From the NCBI GenBank assembly GCA_027532905.1, contig JAPZUA010000001.1, positions 851,950-915,949 of the forward strand: 64,000 bases of DNA, given 5' to 3'. Positions within the stretch are counted from its first letter, which is position 1. The number at the start of each line of letters is the position of its first letter. Below, one piece after another: positions 47,532 through 56,537 of this stretch. This DNA is from Magnetospirillum sp. (GTDB taxonomy: Bacteria; Pseudomonadota; Alphaproteobacteria; CACIAM-22H2). The translations under genes were made by a program, and so were the position numbers. The notes under the pieces are model-generated. The model made no database searches. It had not been told where the DNA came from and saw only the letters and a list, made by a program, of their open reading frames with translations.

Positions 47532-48751
47532 GGCGCGATCCTTCCGGGCAGCACATGCGCCAACGCCGCGCGCAGGCCCGCCACGTCTTCGGCGAAGCTC
47601 CAGCGTTCGATGATGGCGCGCGATTCTTCGCCCATCTTCGCGAGTTTTGCTTCGTCGCCGATTACGTCGGAGAGAGCGCGCGCAAGATCGGCTTCGTCGT
47701 CGGTGCGGAAGATGGCCCCGTTGCGGCCCGGATGCACAAGATCGGGGGCCGCGCCGATCTGGTCGGAGCAGATCACGGCTTTGCCCGCACACATGACCTC
47801 GTTGACGACGAGGCCCCAAGCTTCCTGGCCCGAGGGCAGCACGAAAACGTCGGCCAGATCGTAGCAGGCCGGCAAGTCGTTCTGCGTCTTGAAGCCGAGG
47901 AAGCGCACGGCATCGGGCCCCAGCGCTGCGGCGGCCGCCTCAAGCTCGGCGCGCTGCGGCCCGTCGCCGACGAACGCGAGCACGGGGTTGCGCATGCGCG
48001 GATCGGCGGCGATGCGCGCGAAAGCCCGCATCAGCAGGGCCGGACGCTTGCGCTCGATGAGCTTGGCGCAGAACAGCACCACGGGCCGGCCCGGTGCGAT
48101 CCCGAGTTGCTGCTTGAACGCATCGCGCGAAGCCGAAGCGGTCGCCGCTTGGGCCGCGAACCGCGCATTGTCGACCGCGTAGGGCACGGTGAAGATGTCG
48201 GAATCGGCGATGCCGTAGCCGCGATAGTAAGCGCGGTTCAACGAACCGATCGCGAGATACGCGTCCACGCCCTGTTTGAGGGCTGCGAAGAAAGCGCGTT
48301 TGGCGAGCTGCTTGGCGGGCGAGCGCGTGGCCGAGATCGCGTGCGCTTCGTCGCGCAGCAGCACTTTGATGCCGCGGCGTTTGGCGCTCAGCATCGCGGC
48401 CCAGTGGCTTGCATGCGCGTAGCCGTGGATCCACAGCGCATCGAATGCGCCTTCATCGAGCGCTTTGGCAAGCCCGCGCGAAAACGGCCGCCACAGATCG
48501 AGCGGTTCGAGAATGCCGGGCGGCGGCTGCGGATCGAGGCGCGGCAGAACGTGGCTGCGATAGCCTTCGAGCAGCGGCACGTCCCACACGATTTTCTGGC
48601 CGAACTCGCCGGCCACGAACGGCCTCGTGGTGAAGTCGGTGCCGAAAAACGCCGTGAAATCGATGTCAGGCTGCTGTGCCACCAGGCGCAAAAGCGGTGC
48701 TTGGTAGGGGATCGGATGCGTCACGAGATAGGCGAGTTTGAGCTTCGCCAT
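47528..48751 (-). CDS. GT4-family glycosyltransferase
   Basis: A 407-residue GT-B transferase. It begins KLKLAYLVTHPIPYQAPLLRLVA and contains IFTVPYAVDNARFA, RPVVLFCAKLIERKRPALLMRAF and the donor-site loop PSGQEAWGLVVNEVMCAGKAVICSDQIG. The last part shows the E-x7-E pattern. It follows asnB at a distance of 3 nt and overlaps the flippase gene, so it belongs to the same operon. Sugar specificity is unknown. Confidence 0.87.
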   Translation of the reverse strand: MAKLKLAYLVTHPIPYQAPLLRLVAQQPDIDFTAFFGTDFTTRPFVAGEFGQKIVWDVPLLEGYRSHVLPRLDPQPPPGILEPLDLWRPFSRGLAKALDEGAFDALWIHGYAHASHWAAMLSAKRRGIKVLLRDEAHAISATRSPAKQLAKRAFFAALKQGVDAYLAIGSLNRAYYRGYGIADSDIFTVPYAVDNARFAAQAATASASRDAFKQQLGIAPGRPVVLFCAKLIERKRPALLMRAFARIAADPRMRNPVLAFVGDGPQRAELEAAAAALGPDAVRFLGFKTQNDLPACYDLADVFVLPSGQEAWGLVVNEVMCAGKAVICSDQIGAAPDLVHPGRNGAIFRTDDEADLARALSDVIGDEAKLAKMGEESRAIIERWSFAEDVAGLRAALAHVLPGRIAP

Positions 48752-48754
48752 CGC

Positions 48755-50512
48755 TCAAGCATCCACGAAGGTGCTGTAGACATGGTTGGCCCAGCCGCGC
48801 AGCCCGCGCAGATGCCCATGGCGGTCGCCCGCCCCCACGAGCCATTCGCGCACCGGCACGACGAAGCCGGTCTTGGGCCGATCGCGTAACGCGTCGGGCA
48901 AAGGCGGCTTGGGTGTCGCGGCCAGATCGCGTTTGCCGGCGTGTGCCAAATGCGGCAAGGCGTTTGCGAGGAACACCGGATCGACGAACGGCACGCGGAT
49001 CTCGACTGAATGCGCCATGCCGGCCCAGTCGCTGTCGCGCAGAAGCCGGTCGCGCATATAGTTCGCGATCTCGAGCGCCGACACTTTGAGCCGATCGCTG
49101 GAGGCGGCACCCAAGCCGCGATCGAGCGTGTCGGGATATCCCAACTCGGCCAAACCTTCTTCGGCCATGCCGCGCGGCAAGAGCTTGGCGATTTCCCACG
49201 GCATGTAGAGCGCACGACGCAGCAGATACGCGCCCTCGAACGTGCCGCCATATTCGAGCAGGCCCGCATATTTCGGCGAGGCGATGCGGCCGATCCAGTC
49301 TTGCGTGGCAAGCCGCACGGCCGGGCCCATGAAGCCGAAGGGGGCCGCTTGGCGCACGAGCTTCGGGATCTGCGCGAAGCTCGGGTAGCCCGCAAAAATC
49401 TCGTCGCCGCCGAGGCCCGAGAGCGCCACTTTGAGGCCAACCTGTTTGGCGGCTTCGGCCACGAAGTAGGTGTTGATGCCGTCCACGGTCGGCTGGTCCA
49501 TCGCCGCGAACAAAGCGTCGCGGGCGGCCGAAAAATGCGCGCGGTCAATCCACACCGTGTGCTGGCGCGTTCCGCGCGCGGCCGCGAATTCTTCAGCAAG
49601 CGCGGTCTCGTCGTTCGCCGAGCCGCGGAACGTATCGAAGCCGAGTGTCACCGTGTCGAGCTGGCTTGCGTTGGTTTCGGCGGCGATGCCTGCGAGCACG
49701 GTCGAATCAATGCCGGCCGACAGGAACACGCCGACAGGAACGTCGGCGATCATGTGGTGGCGCACCGTATCGACGACCGCTGCGCGCAGATCCATCGCGG
49801 GTGCGCCGCGCGCCGACAACGCCGCGCACAGATCGAAAAACGGCGCAGGTTTGCGCATGCCGCGCGCATCGACGATCGCGAAATGGCCGGCGGGCAAAGC
49901 GGAAATGCCGCGATAGAGCGTGTGCGGATCGGGCACATGGCCCCACAGGAAGAAGCCCGCATGACCGGCCGGATTGGGCCGCCGGTCGACTCGGTCGCTT
50001 GCCAGCAGCGCCTTGACCTGGCTTGCAAAGCGCAGCGTGCCGCCGTCGTCGGCGATGTAGAGCGGCTTGATGCCGAACGCATCGCGCGCGAGGAACATCT
50101 CGCCCTTGGCCGCATCGTGGATCGCAAACGCGAACATGCCGCGCAGGCGGCCGAGCATGGCGACCCCGTCGCGCGCATAAAGATGCAGCAGCACTTCGGT
50201 ATCGGATGCGGTTTCGAACACGGCACCTTGTGCGGTCAACTCGTCGCGCAAGGCTTGGTAGTTGAAGATCTCGCCGTTGAAAACGATGTGGAGGCCGCTG
50301 CCGGCCAGGCGCATCGGCTGGTCGGCCACGCTGCGCAGATCGACGATGGCCAAGCGCCGATGGCCGAGGGCGAGGCGCCCGTCGATCGAGAAATACTCGC
50401 CCGTGCCGTCGGGTCCGCGCAGGGCCATCGCATCGCGCATCGCGCGCAGCTCGGCTTCGCGCAGTGCCGGCGCATTCGCCCCGTACGCAAAAGCCCCGGC
50501 AATGCCGCACAT
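48755..50512 (-). CDS. asnB: Glutamine-dependent asparagine synthetase-like amidotransferase
   Basis: A 585-residue class II amidotransferase. Cys2 begins MCGIAGAF, followed by ALRGPDGTGEYF, LALGHRRLAIVDL and VFNGEIFNY in the glutaminase domain. The ATP domain has the PP-loop FLSAGIDSTVLAGI and SGLGGDEIFAGYP. True asparagine synthetases make Asn from Asp; members inside polysaccharide clusters can instead amidate sugar acids. Here it sits among glycosyltransferases and methyltransferases, so both roles are open. It starts immediately after the upstream methyltransferase stop codon. Confidence 0.88.
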   Translation of the reverse strand: MCGIAGAFAYGANAPALREAELRAMRDAMALRGPDGTGEYFSIDGRLALGHRRLAIVDLRSVADQPMRLAGSGLHIVFNGEIFNYQALRDELTAQGAVFETASDTEVLLHLYARDGVAMLGRLRGMFAFAIHDAAKGEMFLARDAFGIKPLYIADDGGTLRFASQVKALLASDRVDRRPNPAGHAGFFLWGHVPDPHTLYRGISALPAGHFAIVDARGMRKPAPFFDLCAALSARGAPAMDLRAAVVDTVRHHMIADVPVGVFLSAGIDSTVLAGIAAETNASQLDTVTLGFDTFRGSANDETALAEEFAAARGTRQHTVWIDRAHFSAARDALFAAMDQPTVDGINTYFVAEAAKQVGLKVALSGLGGDEIFAGYPSFAQIPKLVRQAAPFGFMGPAVRLATQDWIGRIASPKYAGLLEYGGTFEGAYLLRRALYMPWEIAKLLPRGMAEEGLAELGYPDTLDRGLGAASSDRLKVSALEIANYMRDRLLRDSDWAGMAHSVEIRVPFVDPVFLANALPHLAHAGKRDLAATPKPPLPDALRDRPKTGFVVPVREWLVGAGDRHGHLRGLRGWANHVYSTFVDA

Positions 50513-51247
50513 CTATTTCACCGCCACGGCGTAGAGATTCTGCGTCAGCACGCGATGTTCGCGCGAGCCGGTCTCGGCCAGCAGATAGAAGCGCAGCAAG
50601 GCACGGATCATGCGCCACGCCGCATAGCGCATGGCACTCTTGAGGCCGTGCACTGCCGGCGGATCTTCGTAGCTGGCCACGCTGGTCCAGCCCGAGGCGA
50701 GGAAAAGCTGGGCGAGGCTCTCGGGCGTGAAGGCCACCTCGTGCGTAAAGTCGGAATAGATCATCAGCGTGCCGAAGGGCGAAGCGCCGTTTGGCACATG
50801 CAGGATCAAGCGCCCGCCGGGTTTGAGCACGCGTGCGATTTCGTCGACCGCCGCCACGATCTCGTCGCGCGTGAGATGCTCGAGCACGTCGAACGCCACC
50901 ACGGCATCGAGGCTTGCGGGTACCGTCTTGGCCAAAGCTTCCATGAGCTGGCCTTCGCGCACGCCTGCAATGCCGAGGCGCGCTGCAGCGGCGACTTGGG
51001 CGCTTGAGCCGTCGATGCCCTCGATGTTTTTGTAGCCTGCGATTTGCGCAAAATGCAGCAAGGCGCCGTGGCCGCAGCCGAGCTCGAGAATGCGCGCCTG
51101 CCGATCGGCCGGAAAATGCGCGGCAATCAACCGGCGCAGATTGGCCGCACGCGGGGCCAGGCCCGCCACGGTTTCGGGTGCGAGCGGTGCATTGGTCGCC
51201 GAGGTGTATTTGGCGTAGATGCGCGCGCGATAGGCGGTCTCGGTCAT
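50513..51247 (-). CDS. Class I SAM-dependent methyltransferase
   Basis: A 244-residue methyltransferase. Motif I is ILELGCGHGALLHFAQ, with the acidic end-of-beta-2 GIDGSS, motif II VVAFDVLEHL and motif III VLKPGGRLILHVPNGASPF. It is clearly paralogous to the methyltransferase at 52398-53144, sharing the C-terminal VHGLKSAMRYAAWRMIRALLRFYL. The gene start overlaps the glycosyltransferase stop codon by 4 nt; asnB begins directly after its stop. Its substrate is probably a sugar or a lipid-linked glycan, judged from the neighbours only. Confidence 0.85.
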   Translation of the reverse strand: MTETAYRARIYAKYTSATNAPLAPETVAGLAPRAANLRRLIAAHFPADRQARILELGCGHGALLHFAQIAGYKNIEGIDGSSAQVAAAARLGIAGVREGQLMEALAKTVPASLDAVVAFDVLEHLTRDEIVAAVDEIARVLKPGGRLILHVPNGASPFGTLMIYSDFTHEVAFTPESLAQLFLASGWTSVASYEDPPAVHGLKSAMRYAAWRMIRALLRFYLLAETGSREHRVLTQNLYAVAVK

Positions 51248-52386
51248 GCCGCCCTCGCCGAGGTCGCCGCCACAAAACGCGCAAGAAGGCGCTCCTGCTG
51301 CTCGACATAGCGCTCGAACGCAAAGAGTTTTTCGACCGTGCGCACGCCCGCATCGCCCATGCGCATGCACAAGGCCGGATCGTCGCGCAAATTGCGCAGC
51401 GCTGCCGCGATCGCGTCCACGTCGAGCGGGCCGAGTGCGATGCCGCACGGGTCGGCCGCGTCGATCGCTTCGGGCGAGCCGTCCTCGTTGCCGCACAGAA
51501 ACGCCGTACCGCACGCCGCCGCTTCGATGAGGCCGAGCGGAACGGCCTCGCCCCAGCCAGGCCCGCCGCGCGCGATCAAGGTCGCAACGTCGGCGGCGGC
51601 ATAGAGGATCGGCAGATGCTCTTGCGGGGCGCGGCCCGTGAAGCGCACGCGCCCGTCGAGGCCTTTGGCATGCGCGTAAGCTTCGAGATCGGCACGGTCC
51701 GGGCCCGATCCCACAACGATATAGACGATGCGCGGATCGTCGAGCTTGGCGATCGCGTCCATCGTCTGGCGCTGGCCCTTGTTGGGCGGCAGCAGCATCG
51801 CGGCAACGGTCGTCGTCACGAATTTTCCCGCAAGATCGTCCCACCCGTAGTCGGCGGCAAGCCTTGCACGCGCAGCGCCCTTGGCAAGCGGCTTGAAGAA
51901 ACCGACATCGACCGGATCGTAGAGCAAGCCCGTGGGCGGCACGTAGCGCCGGTATTTGGGCATCCAATCGATCGTGTATTGGCAATCGGCGATCACGAGG
52001 TCGGCCGAAGCGAACGCCGCCTCGCGCAAGGCCGGCAGCTTCGCCAGAATGTCGATGTTGTAGACATTGACCGTAAACGGCGTGCCCGACGTTTTTTTGA
52101 CGAGCCAACCGAGGCCCGCGAGATAAACGTGGTTCAGCATCACGAGGTCGTAGCGCCCGCGCGCAGCCGCCGCCTCGCGCACCAGCGTCGCCACCGCCGC
52201 AAAGCGGTTGCCGAAGGCGATCTTGCGGTCGGCTATACCCTGCGCCAAACCGGGGCCGGTCTGCTTGTCGATCGATACGACCGTCGCCGTGTGGCCAAGC
52301 CGCTTCAGCGCGGCGATCTGGTAGCGACTATAGGTCGCAATGCCGCCATAGCCTTCGATGTCGAAGCCCAGATAGAGGATGCGCAT
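51244..52386 (-). CDS. GT4-family glycosyltransferase
   Basis: A 380-residue GT-B protein. It starts MRILYLGFDIEGYGGIATYSRYQIAALKR, which is a donor/acceptor-binding Gly-Gly-x-x-T pattern, with VTTTVAAMLLPPNKGQ and a later IARGGPGWGEAVPLGLIEAAACGTAFLCG donor loop. It sits between the two paralogous methyltransferase genes. The sugar is unknown. An upstream extension of the frame to 52644 overlaps the other methyltransferase and is not used. Confidence 0.86.
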   Translation of the reverse strand: MRILYLGFDIEGYGGIATYSRYQIAALKRLGHTATVVSIDKQTGPGLAQGIADRKIAFGNRFAAVATLVREAAAARGRYDLVMLNHVYLAGLGWLVKKTSGTPFTVNVYNIDILAKLPALREAAFASADLVIADCQYTIDWMPKYRRYVPPTGLLYDPVDVGFFKPLAKGAARARLAADYGWDDLAGKFVTTTVAAMLLPPNKGQRQTMDAIAKLDDPRIVYIVVGSGPDRADLEAYAHAKGLDGRVRFTGRAPQEHLPILYAAADVATLIARGGPGWGEAVPLGLIEAAACGTAFLCGNEDGSPEAIDAADPCGIALGPLDVDAIAAALRNLRDDPALCMRMGDAGVRTVEKLFAFERYVEQQERLLARFVAATSARAA

Positions 52387-52397
52387 CGGTGCGGGGC

Positions 52398-53144
52398 CTA
52401 TTTGTGCGCCACGGCGACGAAGGTCTGGCTGAAGATGGCGTCGCCGCCAGTTTCGCCGGTTTCCGCCGCCAGCGCCAGCCGCAGCACGAAGCGCACGCAA
52501 CGCCACAACACGCCGCGCACCGCACTCTTGAGGCCGTGCACAACGGGCTTGTCTTCGAAGCACGCCACGTTCTTGAAGTCGCACACGAGCAGCAGCTGCT
52601 CGATCGAACGGCGCGTGAAGGAGCCGGTCGCCATGATGTCCCAATAGCGCACGCGGCCCGAAAACAACGCCTCGCCGTTGGGCAGATGCAGGATGAAGCG
52701 TCCGCCCGGCTTCAGCACGCGGCGCACCTCGTCGGCCAGGCGCAGCTGCGTGGCCGGATCGAAGTAATGGTAGAGGTCGAACAGCACGATCGCATCAAGG
52801 CTGTCGCCCGGCATCGCGCGCAGTTCGGCCATCAAATCGCCTTGGCGCACGCCGGATATCTTCAGCGTGGCCGCCATCGCGACCTGCTCGGGGCTTGCAT
52901 CCACGCCCGAAACGGCGGTGTAGCCCAAGCGCTGGGCGGCCCACACGATCGCCCCATGCCCGCAGCCCAGATCGACGATCTTGGCGCTTTTGTCGGGCGG
53001 GAAATGCGCGCCCACGAATTGCTGCAGGAACGGCCAGCGCCGGTCGAGATTGCCGGCCGCATCCGAAACGGCGGCATGGGTCGAGACGTAGCGGGCGAGG
53101 AAACGCTGGCGCCAGTCGGTCGCGGGATTCTGTTCGTGTTCCAT
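52398..53144 (-). CDS. Class I SAM-dependent methyltransferase (paralogue)
   Basis: A 248-residue methyltransferase. Motif I is IVDLGCGHGAIVWAAQ, then GVDASPEQVAMAA, VLFDLYHYFD and VLKPGGRFILHLPNGEALFSG. It shares its layout and many residues with the gene at 50513-51247, including VVHGLKSAVRGVLWRCVRFVLRLAL near the end; a duplication is likely. It is the first gene of the glycan operon. The upstream promoter was not recognised. Confidence 0.85.
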   Translation of the reverse strand: MEHEQNPATDWRQRFLARYVSTHAAVSDAAGNLDRRWPFLQQFVGAHFPPDKSAKIVDLGCGHGAIVWAAQRLGYTAVSGVDASPEQVAMAATLKISGVRQGDLMAELRAMPGDSLDAIVLFDLYHYFDPATQLRLADEVRRVLKPGGRFILHLPNGEALFSGRVRYWDIMATGSFTRRSIEQLLLVCDFKNVACFEDKPVVHGLKSAVRGVLWRCVRFVLRLALAAETGETGGDAIFSQTFVAVAHK

Positions 53145-53173
53145 CCGATTCTCTTCTTCGCCGTTTCAACGGC

Positions 53174-53638
53174 TCAGCCGCCAAAGCATTCCCGCCGCAC
53201 GACCAGCTGTTCGGGCTCGCGCATCATGGCGGCATCGCCTTGCTGGTCGTTCAGTAGCATGACAAAGCGGTCCGACACCGCCCGAATCCGCCCTTCGGCC
53301 GCGATCAGCCAGTCGAACCTTACGATCCGGCGGCGGCGATCGGCCGGATCGCTGTCGATCGCGGTGATGCGCGCATGCGGCCCCACCCCGTCCAGCAGGA
53401 TCGGGTCGGTCGCCATTTCCGACGCCCCGAACGTGCCGGGCTCCAGGAGCTTCAGATCGAGCTTCTCGAGGCATTCGGGCACTGGATCGGGCAGCCGCCA
53501 GCCCGCAAGTTCAAGGGTCAAAAAATCGAGTGCGAGCGCCATTTCGCCGCCGCGCGAGTCGCGCTGAGCCTGTGCGGGTGCGGCGCACAGCAGGGCCGCC
53601 AGGGCAGCCGACACGAAAATGGCAGAAAAAGACCGCAT
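53174..53638 (-). CDS. Exported hypothetical protein
   Basis: A 154-residue protein with a signal peptide (MRSFSAIFVSAALAALLCAAPAQAQ). The mature part has GEMALALDFLTLELAGWRLPDPVPECLEKLDLKLLEPG, a Cys in PECLEK and another in VVRRECFGG, which could form a disulfide. GAGGG precedes the ATG at 53638. It resembles small exported proteins of alphaproteobacteria, but the family is not known to me. It is 29 nt upstream of the glycan operon's first gene, so it may be expressed with it. Confidence 0.7.
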   Translation of the reverse strand: MRSFSAIFVSAALAALLCAAPAQAQRDSRGGEMALALDFLTLELAGWRLPDPVPECLEKLDLKLLEPGTFGASEMATDPILLDGVGPHARITAIDSDPADRRRRIVRFDWLIAAEGRIRAVSDRFVMLLNDQQGDAAMMREPEQLVVRRECFGG

Positions 53639-53809
53639 TGGGCCCTCGGGGCGGCGGGATGCAGGCGCTAGGTAGCGCGTTCGCTGGCCTCGCGGCAAGC
53701 GGCCTTTGCACCGCAACGGCTCCAAATACCGCCGAAGCGATGCTAATACTTGTCGCACGCAGGCAATCCGGGCTACCACGCTCGCCCGTCTTCCCCGATT
53801 GCCCGGTCC

Positions 53810-54346
53810 ATGAAAAAAACCGCCACCCCAGACGAATTCAAGCGCGCCATGCGCCGCTTTGCCGCCGGCGTTACGCTGGTGACCACGGCCGGGCGCGGCG
53901 GGCGGGCGGGCCTCACCGCCACCGCCATGTGCTCGCTGTCGGCAGATCCGCCGCGCCTGCTGGTCTGCGTCAACCGCGATTCGGCCCCCAACCGCGCCAT
54001 CGCCGCATCCAAGCGTTTCTGCGTGAACATCCTGGGCCAGAAACACCGTGCGCTTGCCTTGCGCTTTGCAGGTGCCACCGGCGTGCAGGGCGAGGAGCGC
54101 TTTGCGCAAGGGCGCTGGGGCAAGGCCGCGACCGGCGCACCCGTGCTCGAAGACGCGCTCGCCAGTTTCGACTGCACGCTTGCCGACGCCATCGAGTCCG
54201 GCACGCACACGATCTTCGTAGGCGACGTGCGTGCGGCCTCGGTTGCTGCACGCGGGTCGCCGCTCGTCTACGAAGGTGGCGGCTTCCATGGGCTGGCGGC
54301 ACCCAAGCCTGCGCGCGCGACGAAAAAGACCAAACCCCGAAAATGA
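53810..54346 (+). CDS. Flavin reductase-like protein
   Basis: A 178-residue flavin reductase domain protein (FMN-binding split barrel). It contains FAAGVTLVTTAGRGGRAGLTATAMCSLSADPPRLLVCVNRDS and FCVNILGQKHRALALRFAG. Such proteins supply reduced FMN/FAD to two-component monooxygenases. No monooxygenase gene is in the window; the neighbouring gentisate and FAH genes suggest aromatic degradation. The ATG at 53810 is preferred over an upstream one at 53750. Its stop overlaps the MFS gene by 4 nt. Confidence 0.85.
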   Translation: MKKTATPDEFKRAMRRFAAGVTLVTTAGRGGRAGLTATAMCSLSADPPRLLVCVNRDSAPNRAIAASKRFCVNILGQKHRALALRFAGATGVQGEERFAQGRWGKAATGAPVLEDALASFDCTLADAIESGTHTIFVGDVRAASVAARGSPLVYEGGGFHGLAAPKPARATKKTKPRK

Positions 54347-55584
54347 GAGCCTTCGCACCGCTGCGCGATCCGATCGTCGCACGGCTGTGGAGTGCCTTGT
54401 CTGTTTTCACCATGGGCGACGAACTCTATCGCGTCGCACTCGTGTGGCTTGCGATCGAGCTTGTCGGCCGCCAAGCGGGCTATCTGGGCGCCGTGCAATC
54501 GGGCTGCATGCTGGCGGGCGCCATGTTCGGCGGGGCGGTCGCAAGCGCCATCGATCCGCGCCGTGCGATGTCGATCCTGCTCGCGGCAGGCGCCGTCGCA
54601 GCCCTCGTGCCGGCGCTTGCGTGGGATTTCGGCGCGCCGAGCATACTTGCGCTTGCGATCCCGGCCGTCGGCATCTCTTTGATGCGCGCGCAGCTCGAGC
54701 CCGCGATCCAAGGCCATCTGCCGCAGCTCGTCGCCGACCGCGACGTGCTTTTTGCGGCCAACAGCCTCATCGACGGCGTGCGGCGCATGGCGCGCCTGTC
54801 GGGCCCGGCTTTGGCGGCGGGGCTGGCACTGCTGATGCCGGTGCACGAACTTTTCTACGTCTATGCGCTCGCACTCGTACTTTCGGCCTATCTGCTGCTG
54901 CGCGTGGGCGACGCATTGCCGAGCCGCGAAAAAAGCGGTAGCAGCAGCTTTCTCGTCGGCTGGAAGATCGTGCGCGCCGCCCCGGTTTTGCGCCGCCTGC
55001 TGGCGCTCAAATTTTTCACCGACGGCAGCTGGGGCCTTGTGATCGGCTACGGGCTGCCTTTGATCGTCGAGCAGCGCAACGCGACTTGGGGCCCGCTTGT
55101 CGGCATCGGCGCCTACGGGGGCGGGCTTGCGACCTACGGCGTGTGCAACCTCGCCGCCTCGATCGTCGTCGGCTCGATGAAACCCTCGCTCGGCCTCAAC
55201 CGCATGCTGGCGGGATTGACGCTGACCGGGCTTGGCTTGGCCGTAACCGGTGCTGCGGCCATCTACGCACCCGATGCGTGGCTGCTGCCCGGCCTCTATC
55301 TGGGACTTGGCCTCACCGCGTTGGGGCCGCCGTTCTTCGAAGTGCCGCTCACCTTGCGCGTCCAGCTCGCCGGTTCCGCACAGTCGCAAGCGGCGGCGGC
55401 GAGCGTGCATCGCGTGCGCATCGTTGCCGTGTTCGGCGGCATCATGATGGCGGGCCTCTTGTCGCCGACCTTGTTCGGCCTGTTCGGCACAGCCGTCGCC
55501 ATGACTGCGGCCGGGGCTGCGAGTGCGCTTGCGACCCTCGCCGTGTGGTACTGGCTGCCGCCCGAAAAGCTTGCCGCCGACTGA
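54343..55584 (+). CDS. MFS transporter
   Basis: A 413-residue membrane transporter with about 12 hydrophobic helices, of the MFS_3/EntS-like group (it starts RLWSALSVFTMGDELYRVALVWLAIELVG). The internal motif DRDVLFAANSLIDGVRRMARLSGPALA is typical of these exporters. It is translationally coupled to the flavin reductase and just upstream of the FAH-family gene. Substrate unknown; efflux of a small molecule is the usual role of this group. Confidence 0.8.
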   Translation: MRAFAPLRDPIVARLWSALSVFTMGDELYRVALVWLAIELVGRQAGYLGAVQSGCMLAGAMFGGAVASAIDPRRAMSILLAAGAVAALVPALAWDFGAPSILALAIPAVGISLMRAQLEPAIQGHLPQLVADRDVLFAANSLIDGVRRMARLSGPALAAGLALLMPVHELFYVYALALVLSAYLLLRVGDALPSREKSGSSSFLVGWKIVRAAPVLRRLLALKFFTDGSWGLVIGYGLPLIVEQRNATWGPLVGIGAYGGGLATYGVCNLAASIVVGSMKPSLGLNRMLAGLTLTGLGLAVTGAAAIYAPDAWLLPGLYLGLGLTALGPPFFEVPLTLRVQLAGSAQSQAAAASVHRVRIVAVFGGIMMAGLLSPTLFGLFGTAVAMTAAGAASALATLAVWYWLPPEKLAAD

Positions 55585-55598
55585 TTTGCCGTTAAAAT
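55571..55598 (+). promoter_or_regulatory. Putative promoter of FAH gene
   Basis: -35 TTGCCG (55571-55576), 16-nt spacer, -10 TAAAAT (55593-55598), 40 nt before the FAH ATG. The -35 lies inside the MFS gene end. Confidence 0.45.
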
Positions 55599-55637
55599 CC
55601 AAGCCCTGCGACATCACCGGAAAGAAAAGAGAAAACA

Positions 55638-56486
55638 ATGAAGCTCGCCAGCATTCGCGTCGGAAAAAAAGAAACCTACGGAGCCGTGGTGGCGGGCGGG
55701 ATCGTCGATCTCGGCAAGAAATTCGGCAAAAAATGGCCCACGCTGCGCTTGGCTCTGCTGGGTGCGGGTCTGCCGACGCTGAAGGCCTACGCCAAGGGCC
55801 GCAAGCCCGACATCAAGGACGGCAAATTCGCTTGGGCGCCGGTCATTCCCGACGCCACGCGCATTTTTTGCGCGGGCGTGAACTACCGCGAGCACCGCGC
55901 CGAAACCGGCCGCCCCGACACGCAGCACCCGACGATCTTCACGCGCTTTGCCTACACGCAGATGGGCCACGAGCAGCCGATGCTGAAGCCCCTTGAGAGC
56001 GAGCGGCTCGACTGGGAAGGCGAGCTTGCGATCGTGATCGGCAAGAAGGGCCGGCGCATTGCGCGCGAGAAGGCGATGAGCCATGTGGCGGGCTACGCCT
56101 GCTACAACGACGGCTCTGTGCGCGACTACCAGCGCCACACCTCGCAATTCACGCCCGGCAAGAACTTCGTCGCCACCGGCGGCTTCGGCCCGTGGATGGT
56201 GACGTCGGACGAGATGAAAAACATCACGGCCCAGACGCTGACCACGCGCGTGAACGGCGTGGTGAAGCAGCAGGCCACGGTCGACATGCTGATCCACGAC
56301 ATCCCGCAGCTGATCGCCTACATCTCGACCTTCTGCCCGCTCGAACCCGGCGACGTGATCGTGACCGGCACGCCCGGCGGCGTGGGTGCGGCACGCACCC
56401 CGCCCGAATTCATGTTCCCGGGCGACACGGTCGAGATCGAAATCACCGGCGTGGGCCTGCTGCGCAACACGATCAAAGCGGGCTAA
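55638..56486 (+). CDS. FAH-family hydrolase (fumarylpyruvate hydrolase type)
   Basis: A 282-residue hydrolase of the fumarylacetoacetase family. Metal-binding region: IFCAGVNYREHRAETGR, DWEGELAIVIGKKGR and GYACYNDGSVRDYQRHTSQFTPGKNF; the C-terminal VTGTPGGVGAARTPPEF is also conserved. The convergent gentisate 1,2-dioxygenase points to fumarylpyruvate or maleylpyruvate as substrate in gentisate breakdown, but isomerase/decarboxylase activities of this family are also possible. No maleylpyruvate isomerase gene was seen nearby. An adenine-rich ribosome site (AAAGAGAAAAC) precedes the ATG. Confidence 0.85.
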   Translation: MKLASIRVGKKETYGAVVAGGIVDLGKKFGKKWPTLRLALLGAGLPTLKAYAKGRKPDIKDGKFAWAPVIPDATRIFCAGVNYREHRAETGRPDTQHPTIFTRFAYTQMGHEQPMLKPLESERLDWEGELAIVIGKKGRRIAREKAMSHVAGYACYNDGSVRDYQRHTSQFTPGKNFVATGGFGPWMVTSDEMKNITAQTLTTRVNGVVKQQATVDMLIHDIPQLIAYISTFCPLEPGDVIVTGTPGGVGAARTPPEFMFPGDTVEIEITGVGLLRNTIKAG

Positions 56487-56506
56487 ACCGCACTCGACAC
56501 GCAAGG

Positions 56507-56537
56507 ATGCGCGGCAATCTCACACATTGCCGCGCAT
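56507..56537. terminator. Hairpin between convergent FAH and gentisate dioxygenase genes
   Basis: A perfect 12-bp stem (ATGCGCGGCAAT, 56507-56518, with its complement at 56526-56537) and 7-nt loop, overlapping the last codons of the dioxygenase. No U run on either strand; may still end or stabilise the two convergent transcripts. Confidence 0.45.
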
